From: Chloroflexota bacterium
Lineage (GTDB): Bacteria > Chloroflexota > Anaerolineae > Anaerolineales > Anaerolineaceae
DNA: 64,000 nucleotides
Reading direction: 5' to 3'
Assembly (NCBI GenBank): GCA_012729755.1
Contig: JAAYCN010000017.1
Span: 1 to 64,000 of the forward strand
The notes under the pieces are model-generated. The model was not told the origin of the DNA, ran no database searches, and was given only the letters and a program-made list of their open reading frames with translations. The position numbers and the translations under genes were made by a program. Positions 1 through 7,924 of the stretch are shown here, piece by piece; the first letter of the stretch is position 1, and each line of letters opens with the position of its first letter.

Positions 1-715
1 ACTTAAATATATTAGGAATAACTCCTGCTCCAAATGTCGCTATGCCCATTCTATACATCGCTTTTGCGTGAATTCTGTCATGCCAGAGAAACCTTCTTAG
101 AACTTTTGGGATGGACCACTCTTCCCCATAGCTCCCATCGTAGACTTTTCCTGACAAATAATTCTCTCTCGACTCCAACTTCTCAAAGCCACGCAAACGA
201 TTTTCTACAATTGTTCCGTCATTGGAGACCTCCAAACCGATTTCTCCCCAATAATACGCATTGACATTTTTAGTGTGTAAGTACATTTCCGAAGCAGTAC
301 GAGGCTTTGTTCCGTAAAAAGTTTTTCCTGTGGGGAGCACGCTTTGATCCTTGTCAGGGAAAGAATCATACAGCTTTAAAAAATCGTTTGCTGATTTGAG
401 TACGAGAACTTTTAATCGTTTATACTCTTCAATTGATAAATCCATTCTTTCCGTCTCAAATAAGACCTCTGAGTCTGCATCGCTAATGCATATATCCGAT
501 GCCTTTTCCTGAGTGATTATCGTTTCAATGGAAAATGGCGGGAGCTTTCCTGCCCAAAGAAAATATGATTCAATTTCAAGCGACATCTTTTGTAAAGCCT
601 CTTCTTTTGAGGCACCACGGGTAAAAGCGCCAATAATATTGCTTGAATAAATCAAGCTGTCATTTTTATTATGTTCCCAAACACAATAAACGGTCGTTTT
701 ATCGTTAACAATCAT
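1..715 (-). CDS. Partial protein running off the left edge; HicB-like N-terminal region plus DinB-like C-terminal motif
   Basis: My reverse-strand translation from ATG at 715 stays open to base 1: MIVNDKTTVYCVWEHNKNDSLIYSSNIIGAFTRGASKEEALQKMSLEIESYFLWAG...VLRRFLWHDRIHAKAMYRMGIATFGAGVIPNIFK. Not in the ORF track because no stop is in the window. Confidence 0.65.
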   Translation of the reverse strand, partial: MIVNDKTTVYCVWEHNKNDSLIYSSNIIGAFTRGASKEEALQKMSLEIESYFLWAGKLPPFSIETIITQEKASDICISDADSEVLFETERMDLSIEEYKRLKVLVLKSANDFLKLYDSFPDKDQSVLPTGKTFYGTKPRTASEMYLHTKNVNAYYWGEIGLEVSNDGTIVENRLRGFEKLESRENYLSGKVYDGSYGEEWSIPKVLRRFLWHDRIHAKAMYRMGIATFGAGVIPNIFK

Positions 716-971
716 CTTATTTGCACTCAATCAATGATCGAATTACACTCTTTTTCATTTTGACACCTGAACAGACAATAACATGTCAGTTTATTTTAAC
801 CTGCTTAATTATAGTGCTTAATCATAGTTTTCAATTATGATAACCAGCTATATTTTCCTTTTTTGGAAGTTCTGAAACCCTATTCGTTACTGCGTTTTTC
901 CCCTTGTCATTATTATGATATCCTCCCCCAGCTGCGTTGATCACTCTGGTCTCATGAACAGGTTTGCCGAT

Positions 972-1067
972 TTAAGACAAAAGCTGATAAATCAGCGGCA
1001 TTTCATATGCCAGACGGCTTTTCCAGTTGACGAAGTGGTCATAGACTGGCACGAGTTGATCGTACAT
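972..1067 (-). pseudogene. Truncated N-terminus of a class I SAM-dependent methyltransferase-like protein (31 aa)
   Basis: ATG 2 nt after the mutM stop; MYDQLVPVYDHFVNWKSRLAYEMPLIYQLLS*, resembling the start of SAM methyltransferases (Y-D-x-L-x-P-x-Y-D-x-F-V-x-W). Confidence 0.5.
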
Positions 1068-1069
1068 GA

Positions 1070-1921
1070 TTAATTCTTTTCTGGTTGAAGGGTCTGACAA
1101 TGGGGGCAAATGTGGGTCCCGCGCTGGCTGATTACAATGCGCTCAATGGGGGTGCCGCAGTTGGGGCAGGGGTTGCCAGTCTGTTGATAGACCTGAAAGT
1201 AGTTTTGAAAAGCGCCGCCGCGATAGACCCAGTCGATGCTGGCGCCATTATGCTGGATGCCAAGCTCAAGGACGTGACGGATAGCGATAAGCAATTCGGC
1301 TGAATCTGTTTCACTTAGTGTGTCGCTTGTTCGGCGGGGATGGAGACGAGCCTGGAAGAGCGCTTCATCGGAATAGATGTTACCGATGCCGGCTAAAAAG
1401 CTTTGGTCAAGCAGGAGCGGTTTTAGCTGGCGCCTGGCGGTGTGAAGCATCTGGTGGAATTCTTCCGGAGTCAGTTGAGGGTCTGTGGGTTCAATTCCGA
1501 GATGTTTCAGAACCTGCTGTGGATCAGGTGTCAGCCAGAGGCGGCCGAATTTGCGCGGGTCATTAAACGCCAACCCCCAGCCTGTCGCGAAATGTAAATA
1601 GGCACGATCATGCGGAAGAACAGGCTCGACGGTTCTGGGAGAGCCAAGATTTGAGGCTTTGCGCAGATCACCGCTCATGCGCAGGTGAACGATCAGGTAG
1701 CCTTCATCCAGAATGAAGATAAGAAACTTCCCTCGTCGATTGACATCAACGATGGTACGGCCTTTGACAAACGATTTAAAGACGTCGGGGGAAGGCGTGG
1801 CGAGTGTCCGAGACCAGAAAAGTGAACTGCCGATGATGGTTTGGCCAAGCAAGGAAGGTTCACCAGCGCGCTTGCCGATGAGCACCTGTCGGATGGTTTC
1901 AACTTCGGGTAATTCTGGCAC
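1070..1921 (-). CDS. mutM: Formamidopyrimidine-DNA glycosylase
   Basis: MPELPEVETIRQVL N-terminus and C-terminal zinc finger CPNCGTPIERIVISQRGTHICPHCQ. Confidence 0.97.
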   Translation of the reverse strand: MPELPEVETIRQVLIGKRAGEPSLLGQTIIGSSLFWSRTLATPSPDVFKSFVKGRTIVDVNRRGKFLIFILDEGYLIVHLRMSGDLRKASNLGSPRTVEPVLPHDRAYLHFATGWGLAFNDPRKFGRLWLTPDPQQVLKHLGIEPTDPQLTPEEFHQMLHTARRQLKPLLLDQSFLAGIGNIYSDEALFQARLHPRRTSDTLSETDSAELLIAIRHVLELGIQHNGASIDWVYRGGAFQNYFQVYQQTGNPCPNCGTPIERIVISQRGTHICPHCQTLQPEKN

Positions 1922-1944
1922 GACTTAGAGGCGTTTTTGTGGCC

Positions 1945-2934
1945 TTACTCATTGAACATGGCGCCAACACTGGTGCCCTCGTTGGCGCGCCTGATCACTT
2001 CAGCAAGCAATGGGCCGATGCTGAGCACAGTGAGGCGCTCACCAAAGAGTGCTTTTTGGCGCGCGTCCAGGGGGATGGTGTTGGTTGTGATGAACTCTTT
2101 GACGGGTTGTTCAGCGAGACGTTCCGTGGCGTTGGCCGAAAGCACGGGATGAATGAAGACGACATAAATATTCCGCGCGCCGTTGAGTTTGGCGATCTGG
2201 ATAGCCTGACACATCGAACCGCCGGTGTCGATCTCATCATCCACAAGCAGAACGTCCCTGTCGCGGACGTCGCCGATGATGGTGAGGGCTTCGGCATGTT
2301 CTTTATTGTCGATGCGGCGTTTTTCGATAAATGCCAAGGGGATGTTGAGAGCCTGAGCATATCGACGGCCGGTTTTGGCAAAGCCAAGATCCGCGGTGAG
2401 CAGCACCGGATTGACCATTTCAGACATCTTACTCAGCAAGAATGGTCTGAGAATGTGATAACCAGTCAGTACATCCCCCGGGATAGAGAAGAATCCCTGG
2501 ATCTGGCCGGCGTGCAGGTCCATAGTCATATAGCGATCGGCTCCGGCGACTTCGATCATGTCAGCGACGAGACGAGCTGTGATCGGCACGCGTGGCTGAT
2601 CTTTGCGGTCGGAGCGCCCGTAGCACATATATGGCACGACAACCGTGATGCGGCCGGCTGAGTCAAGTTTGAGCGTCTGAATGAGAATGAGCAGCTCCAT
2701 CAGGTTGCGATGAACCGGCATGGAGGTGGTTTGGATAATGTAGCAATCCTGCCCGCGCACGGAAGAGTGCAGTTTTACGAAGAGGTTTTCATTGGTGAAC
2801 TCAATGATATCGCGGCCACAAAGCGGAATCCCGAGAATGTCTGAAATTTCCTGAGAAAGTTCCGGAGAGGCTGAGCCTGCAAAAAGATGGATATTCCCGT
2901 AGATTGATTGGGTCTGTGACTTTCTGGATACCAT
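1945..2934 (-). CDS. prs: Ribose-phosphate pyrophosphokinase
   Basis: PRPP synthetase motifs: FVKLHSSVRGQDCYIIQTTS, YMCYGRSDRKDQPRVPITARLVADM, DLHAGQIQGFF, LLVDDEIDTGGS. Confidence 0.95.
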   Translation of the reverse strand: MVSRKSQTQSIYGNIHLFAGSASPELSQEISDILGIPLCGRDIIEFTNENLFVKLHSSVRGQDCYIIQTTSMPVHRNLMELLILIQTLKLDSAGRITVVVPYMCYGRSDRKDQPRVPITARLVADMIEVAGADRYMTMDLHAGQIQGFFSIPGDVLTGYHILRPFLLSKMSEMVNPVLLTADLGFAKTGRRYAQALNIPLAFIEKRRIDNKEHAEALTIIGDVRDRDVLLVDDEIDTGGSMCQAIQIAKLNGARNIYVVFIHPVLSANATERLAEQPVKEFITTNTIPLDARQKALFGERLTVLSIGPLLAEVIRRANEGTSVGAMFNE

Positions 2935-2942
2935 TGGTGCGT

Positions 2943-3515
2943 TTACCCTTTCTTTTTAGATAGTTTATCCCATTCGGGACGCAGAATGCTCATAATGTGC
3001 ACATCTTGATAGTGGCCTTTCCCAAACGAGGCTTCTCTCAGAGTGCCTTCGTGAATAAAGCCAACTTTCGTATAAGCTTTGAGGCCGCGTTGATTGCTGG
3101 CATTAACCCGCAAGAAGATACGGTGCAAATTTAGCTCAAAAAAGCCGTAATCAAGCAATGTGCGGATCGCTTCGGAGCCAAAACTGCGGTTCCAATAGGC
3201 TTTTTCACCGATGACTATACCGAGCTCGCCATTGCGGTTGACAGTATCTACCTGATTAAAACTGATCGTACCGATTGGCTGCCACTCTGGTTGTGGAATA
3301 TCTTGGCAATCAGCGACTTCAATAACCAGTACCTGCTCAGAGAAAGGCTTTTTAAGCATGCCCTCAAACCAGATTTCTTCGCTGGCGAGGCTCATTATTG
3401 AATGCATGTTGAGGTATTCTGTCACCTCAGGGTCGCCAAACCAGCGCACGAACGTCGGAAGATCCGCGCGCTCTGCGGCTCTCAAACGCACCCCGTTGCC
3501 AAAAAGTTTGGGCAT
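2943..3515 (-). CDS. GNAT family N-acetyltransferase (RimJ/RimL-like)
   Basis: LRAAERADLPTFVRWFGDPEVTEYL, GIVIGEKAYWNRSFGSEAIRTLLDYGFFELNLHRIFLRVNASNQRGLKAYTKVGF. Confidence 0.9.
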   Translation of the reverse strand: MPKLFGNGVRLRAAERADLPTFVRWFGDPEVTEYLNMHSIMSLASEEIWFEGMLKKPFSEQVLVIEVADCQDIPQPEWQPIGTISFNQVDTVNRNGELGIVIGEKAYWNRSFGSEAIRTLLDYGFFELNLHRIFLRVNASNQRGLKAYTKVGFIHEGTLREASFGKGHYQDVHIMSILRPEWDKLSKKKG

Positions 3516-3523
3516 CCTGGCTC

Positions 3524-4843
3524 CTACGGGGTCAAGCGGTTAGGCCCGCGGAAGAGATAAACTGCTTCGCGGATGTTGGGTAAGTCAAGCATAATCATCA
3601 ACAGGCGGCTCAAACCAAGCCCTAACCCGCCGTGGGGTGGACAGCCATAACGGAAGAAATCAAAATAATCTTTGAGCGGTTCGAGAGACAAGCCCTTATC
3701 CAAGGCCTGTGCCGTTAAGACTTCCACGCGGTGTTCACGCTGGGCGCCGGTAGTGATTTCGAGGCCTTTGCCCAACAGGTCAAAGCTCATCGTCAACCCG
3801 GGGTTGTCAGCATGGCGCATGTGATAGAAGGCTCGCACGGCGACCGGCCAATCTTTGACGAAAACGAAGTCACTGCCGCAGGTTTGTTTGACATAAGCCC
3901 CCAAAGCGCGCTCCGCGCCGGGGTCGAGGTCGCCTTTGCGTTCGGGTGGGAGTTTGTAGCCCTGGGTTTTAAGAATCTGATAGGCTTCCGCCATGGTCAG
4001 CCGAGGGAAGGGCAGGGCAGGAACGGTGAAGTCGACGTCAAAAAGGTCTTTGATTTCGTCAGCGTGTTTGTCGTGTACCTTTTGGTAGACGTGAGCGAGC
4101 CAGTGTTCCATGGCGACCATCACGTCTTCGTGGCTGTTGATCCAGGAGATTTCCATATCAACGCCGGTGAATTCGGTCATGTGACGGGAGGTGAAGGATG
4201 GATCGGCGCGGAAGACCGGACCGATTTCAAAAACTTTTTCAAAACCTGCCGCCATCGCCATCTGTTTGTAGAACTGGGGCGATTGGGCAAGGTAAGCGGT
4301 GGTTTCAAAATAAGGGAGGGTGAAAAGCTCAGCGCCGCCTTCGCTTGGCGCGCCAACGATCTTGGGGGAGTGCATTTCGATATAGCCGTTGGCCAGCCAC
4401 CACTCGCGCATAGCCTGTTCGGCGGTTGTCTGAATTTCAAAGATTTTGCGATTGCGTTCACGGCGAAGGTCAAGATAACGCCAGTCCAATCGAAAATCCT
4501 GCTCGGGCAGATTGTCAGAGTTTGGCTCAAAGGGAAGGGGCATCGGGGCATTGTTTTCAATCTTGACACTCTCAAGCTGCAACTCTAAGCCGCCGAGCTT
4601 GACGACTTCGTTAGCGACGACCTTACCGGTCAGGGTTAAGGATGATTCGGTGCCGATGGTCGAGATTAACTCAGCCAGCTCCGGGTTGCCTTTCTTCCAA
4701 TGCGCTGCCTGGACGAGGCCGGTGTGATCGCGAATGATCAGAAACTGCATGCTTTTTTGGTCGCGAAGCGTCTGCAGCCAGCCTTGAACGGTGACAGTCT
4801 GATCTAATTTTTCCTTCAGATCTTTGATGAAGGTTCTTTTCAT
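3524..4843 (-). CDS. aspS: Aspartate--tRNA ligase, archaeal/eukaryotic type (no GAD insertion)
   Basis: Class II aaRS motifs: GGAELFTLPYFETTAYLAQSPQFYKQ, FRADPSFTSRHMTEFTGVDMEI, C-terminal GLGLGLSRLLMIMLDLPNIREAVYLFRGPNRLTP; 439 aa. Confidence 0.9.
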   Translation of the reverse strand: MKRTFIKDLKEKLDQTVTVQGWLQTLRDQKSMQFLIIRDHTGLVQAAHWKKGNPELAELISTIGTESSLTLTGKVVANEVVKLGGLELQLESVKIENNAPMPLPFEPNSDNLPEQDFRLDWRYLDLRRERNRKIFEIQTTAEQAMREWWLANGYIEMHSPKIVGAPSEGGAELFTLPYFETTAYLAQSPQFYKQMAMAAGFEKVFEIGPVFRADPSFTSRHMTEFTGVDMEISWINSHEDVMVAMEHWLAHVYQKVHDKHADEIKDLFDVDFTVPALPFPRLTMAEAYQILKTQGYKLPPERKGDLDPGAERALGAYVKQTCGSDFVFVKDWPVAVRAFYHMRHADNPGLTMSFDLLGKGLEITTGAQREHRVEVLTAQALDKGLSLEPLKDYFDFFRYGCPPHGGLGLGLSRLLMIMLDLPNIREAVYLFRGPNRLTP

Positions 4844-4879
4844 ATTTCCAACTCCAATTTTAAGAATAAACGCTTGAGA

Positions 4880-5884
4880 TTATAACGCCAATAAACTGCG
4901 AATCGCATCCTGAGGTGATTTTTTTCGATCGATTACCGTCTGGATCGTTGTTTCCATTAGAGCGGGATCGACCTGTGATTGCCAATTGGAGAATAATAAA
5001 TTGCTGATTTGTCTGGCGAGGGTCGCGCGAATGTTGCGTTCATCTTTGCGTTCCCACTCGCCGGTCTGTTTCAACCATTTGGCATGTTTGAGGATGGCGC
5101 TTCTCAGGGCTTCGATGCCGCTCGAATCAACGGCAATGGTTTTGAGGATGGGCGGTTTCCAGGCGGTTGTTGGGGCTGGCTGTGAAGCTGGCTGCGAAGG
5201 TGGCGATTGCAGGCGATGTTTGGCTGACTGAGAGAACTGATAGCCCATTTCGACCATTGTGCGCAGATTGCGCAGGGTTTGGTCTGCCCCGGGATGGTCG
5301 GCTTTGTTAATGATGAGAATGTCAGCGATCTCCAGGATGCCGGCTTTGATCGATTGGATATCGTCGCCCAACCCCGGCACGTCCACGACGATGGTGGTAT
5401 GAGCCAGGTTGACGATATCCACCTCACTTTGACCGGCTCCGACGGTTTCGATAAGCACAAAATCATACCCTGCCGCGTCGAAAACCTGTGAAAAAGCTTC
5501 GGTCTGCAGGGCAAGACCGCCCAAAGCGCCACGGGAAGCCATGGAGCGGATGAAAACTTTGGGGTCGCTCTGCAGGTCGAGCATGCGCACGCGGTCGCCA
5601 AGAATCGCGCCACCGCTATAGGGGCTGGTTGGGTCAACGGCAATCACCGCCACCTGGGGGTCTGCCGGCAGCTGACGCAGAGAAGTGATCAGCGCGTTGA
5701 CGAGCGTGCTTTTGCCTGCTCCGGGAGGGCCGGTAATGCCAATCTTGTGGGCGTGGCCGGTCAATGGGAAGAGCTGTTCGAGCAGGTCGGAACCTGCCGT
5801 TGAACCGGACTCAACCTGACTTAAAACACGAGAAAGGGCTAAACGATTGCCCTTTCTGATGTCTTCAATCATGTTCTGAACCAC
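4880..5884 (-). CDS. meaB: Methylmalonyl-CoA mutase-associated G-protein chaperone (MeaB/ArgK family)
   Basis: GITGPPGAGKSTLVNALI, AVIAVDPTSPYSGGAILGDRVRM, FIRSMASRGALGGLA, LIETVGAGQSEVDI. Confidence 0.95.
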   Translation of the reverse strand: MVQNMIEDIRKGNRLALSRVLSQVESGSTAGSDLLEQLFPLTGHAHKIGITGPPGAGKSTLVNALITSLRQLPADPQVAVIAVDPTSPYSGGAILGDRVRMLDLQSDPKVFIRSMASRGALGGLALQTEAFSQVFDAAGYDFVLIETVGAGQSEVDIVNLAHTTIVVDVPGLGDDIQSIKAGILEIADILIINKADHPGADQTLRNLRTMVEMGYQFSQSAKHRLQSPPSQPASQPAPTTAWKPPILKTIAVDSSGIEALRSAILKHAKWLKQTGEWERKDERNIRATLARQISNLLFSNWQSQVDPALMETTIQTVIDRKKSPQDAIRSLLAL

Positions 5885-5889
5885 GCCGG

Positions 5890-6291
5890 TTAACGCTCCG
5901 CCACTGCAGCGCAGATATCTTCACTGACCTGGACAGTGGACGTGCCAGGTCCGTACACCTTGCGAACGCCCTGTTCAAGCAGTTGGGGGATGTCAGTTTC
6001 GGGAATGATGCCTCCCAGGAAGACAAACACATTGTCTTGACCATTGGCTTTTAATTTATTAATCACTTGGGGAACAAGCGCGTTGTGGGCGCCGGAAAGA
6101 ATCGAGAGTCCAACCACGTCCACGTCTTCCTGAAGAGCGGCTTCAGCAATCATTTCGGGGGTCTGGCGCAGGCCGGTATAGATGACTTCCATGCCCGCAT
6201 CACGCAGGGCACGGGCGATTACCTTGGCGCCGCGATCATGACCGTCCAGTCCAGGTTTGGCAATCAGAACACGTATTTTTTTATTGGGCAT
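5890..6291 (-). CDS. Cobalamin (B12)-binding domain protein, methylmalonyl-CoA mutase small subunit/C-terminal domain
   Basis: [64 protein letters not shown] (DxHxxG B12-binding motif). Confidence 0.95.
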   Translation of the reverse strand: MPNKKIRVLIAKPGLDGHDRGAKVIARALRDAGMEVIYTGLRQTPEMIAEAALQEDVDVVGLSILSGAHNALVPQVINKLKANGQDNVFVFLGGIIPETDIPQLLEQGVRKVYGPGTSTVQVSEDICAAVAER

Positions 6292-6347
6292 ATTCGCTCC
6301 TTAGTCTTAGAAAATTATACCAAATCCAGACTGAATAAGCGCATATT

Positions 6348-6881
6348 TCAACCTTTGCTCGCATATTCAGCGGTTCCGTAGACGGCAACGATTTCGCCGT
6401 AATAGACCCGATGATAGTCCTTGAGCGGATATCGCTCATGGATGGTGGGATCTATGAACTGAGTTGGGTCAAAATCCTGAGAGTAGATCTTGCGGCACTC
6501 AATTGACAATTCTGCCTGGGCATAGGTTGGTGAAGCAACCGCATGAGAGGCAACTGGCGTCAAACTGGTCTTCACCAGCTTGTTTTCGTCACGGCCCGAA
6601 CGGGTTCCGAGATAAGCGAGGTCTTTTTTGTATTCTTTCGGGAAGACGGTTACCGTAAAATCGGGGTATTTTTCGGTGAACAGAAAGGTATGACGATGCG
6701 GGCGTACCACAATCTGGACGAAGGGAAGGTTCCACATTGTTCCGAGGGCGCCCCAACCGATCGTCATGCAATTGAAATCGCCTGTTGTGAAGTCGCCAGC
6801 GGTCAAGAGGAGGGTTTGGCGGTCAAAAAGATAATGCGGTCGGATGGTCAATTCATAGGGATCAATAGGTTGCAGGTTCAT
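6348..6881 (-). CDS. Flavin reductase-like (FMN-binding) family protein
   Basis: MNLQPIDPYELTIRPHYLFDRQTLLLTAGDFTTGDFNCMTIGWGALGTMWNLPFVQIVVRPHRHTF; start chosen at 6881 rather than the track's 6965. Confidence 0.75.
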   Translation of the reverse strand: MNLQPIDPYELTIRPHYLFDRQTLLLTAGDFTTGDFNCMTIGWGALGTMWNLPFVQIVVRPHRHTFLFTEKYPDFTVTVFPKEYKKDLAYLGTRSGRDENKLVKTSLTPVASHAVASPTYAQAELSIECRKIYSQDFDPTQFIDPTIHERYPLKDYHRVYYGEIVAVYGTAEYASKG

Positions 6882-6967
6882 TTCGTTCCTTTCTGTACGC
6901 AAATGAGATGGTCTGGTCTGAATTGTACTCAATTTGGCGGGGCAGTGCTGATGTATAATCTGCAATC

Positions 6968-7924
6968 ATGACCGAAACATTCGATAGGAAAGCGCATAAA
7001 CCTGACTGGCAGGTGATCATCCGTTGGGTCGGCACTGCTCTGTCGATCGGGATTTTGATTTGGCTGTTGTACCAGACCGGCTGGCAGCAGGTCTGGGAGC
7101 AGGTTAAACAACTGGCCTGGTGGCGGATTGTCGGCTGTCTGGTGTTGGTTTTTGTTTCTCGCCTGGCGACCTGGGGGAGGTGGCATACCTTGCTGCAAGT
7201 GCAGGAAGTGAAGGTTAAGTGGCAAGACAGCCTGAGGTTGACCTTCGCGGGATTGTTTGCCTCAAATGTCCTGCCGACTACTATCGGCGGTGATGTGGCC
7301 AGACTGGCTGGGGCGGTGCGTATTGGGGTCGATCCCGCGGTGGCTGCGGCGTCCCTGATGGCAGATCGGCTGGTGGGCATGACAGGCATGTTCTTGATGG
7401 CGCCTTTTGCCATTCCGGCTCTTCTTCAGCGGTACCGTAAAAATCAGATGTCCATGGTGATCGGTTTGGCGTTTGCGGCGTCTTATGAAAACAAATGGTG
7501 GAAAAAAATAAAAAGGGGTATTGAGAAGGTTTTTGGCAGTTTCAATTTCTGGTTGAAACATCCAGTTATTCTGCTGAAAGCGCTCGGCTTCACTTTCATT
7601 CATATGGCGGCGATCTATGGTATCGTGTCGCTGTTGATTGAAGGAATGGGCGAGAAGCTGCCGATTCATCTGATCGCGGGAATCTGGAGCCTGACTTATT
7701 TCATCAGCCTGCTGCCGGTTTCGATCAATGGGCTGGGCTTGCAGGAAGTGACGATCACGAATCTTTTTTCAGTACTGGGCGGCTTAACGCAGGCAACGAC
7801 ATTAAGCCTGGCGGTGATCCTGCGCGCTCTGTGGATTATCGGCAGCCTGCCTGGCGCTTTCTTTCTTTCCAGCGTGATCGCCGGTCAAAGCGTGAAAGGT
7901 AAAGATGAACTTGAAGTCGGATGA
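6968..7924 (+). CDS. Lysylphosphatidylglycerol synthase TM-region / flippase-like (UPF0104) membrane protein
   Basis: Multiple TM segments; LRLTFAGLFASNVLPTTIGGDVARLAGAVR...LPVSINGLGLQEVTITNLFSVLG. Confidence 0.85.
   Translation: MTETFDRKAHKPDWQVIIRWVGTALSIGILIWLLYQTGWQQVWEQVKQLAWWRIVGCLVLVFVSRLATWGRWHTLLQVQEVKVKWQDSLRLTFAGLFASNVLPTTIGGDVARLAGAVRIGVDPAVAAASLMADRLVGMTGMFLMAPFAIPALLQRYRKNQMSMVIGLAFAASYENKWWKKIKRGIEKVFGSFNFWLKHPVILLKALGFTFIHMAAIYGIVSLLIEGMGEKLPIHLIAGIWSLTYFISLLPVSINGLGLQEVTITNLFSVLGGLTQATTLSLAVILRALWIIGSLPGAFFLSSVIAGQSVKGKDELEVG

Noticed and set aside
1939-2661. 240-aa plus-strand ORF antisense to prs
   Set aside because: Fully antisense to a clear PRPP synthetase; composition is a codon-bias mirror, no recognisable motif.
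3731-4588. 285-aa plus-strand ORF antisense to aspS
   Set aside because: Fully antisense to aspS; no domain-like sequence or ribosome-binding signal.
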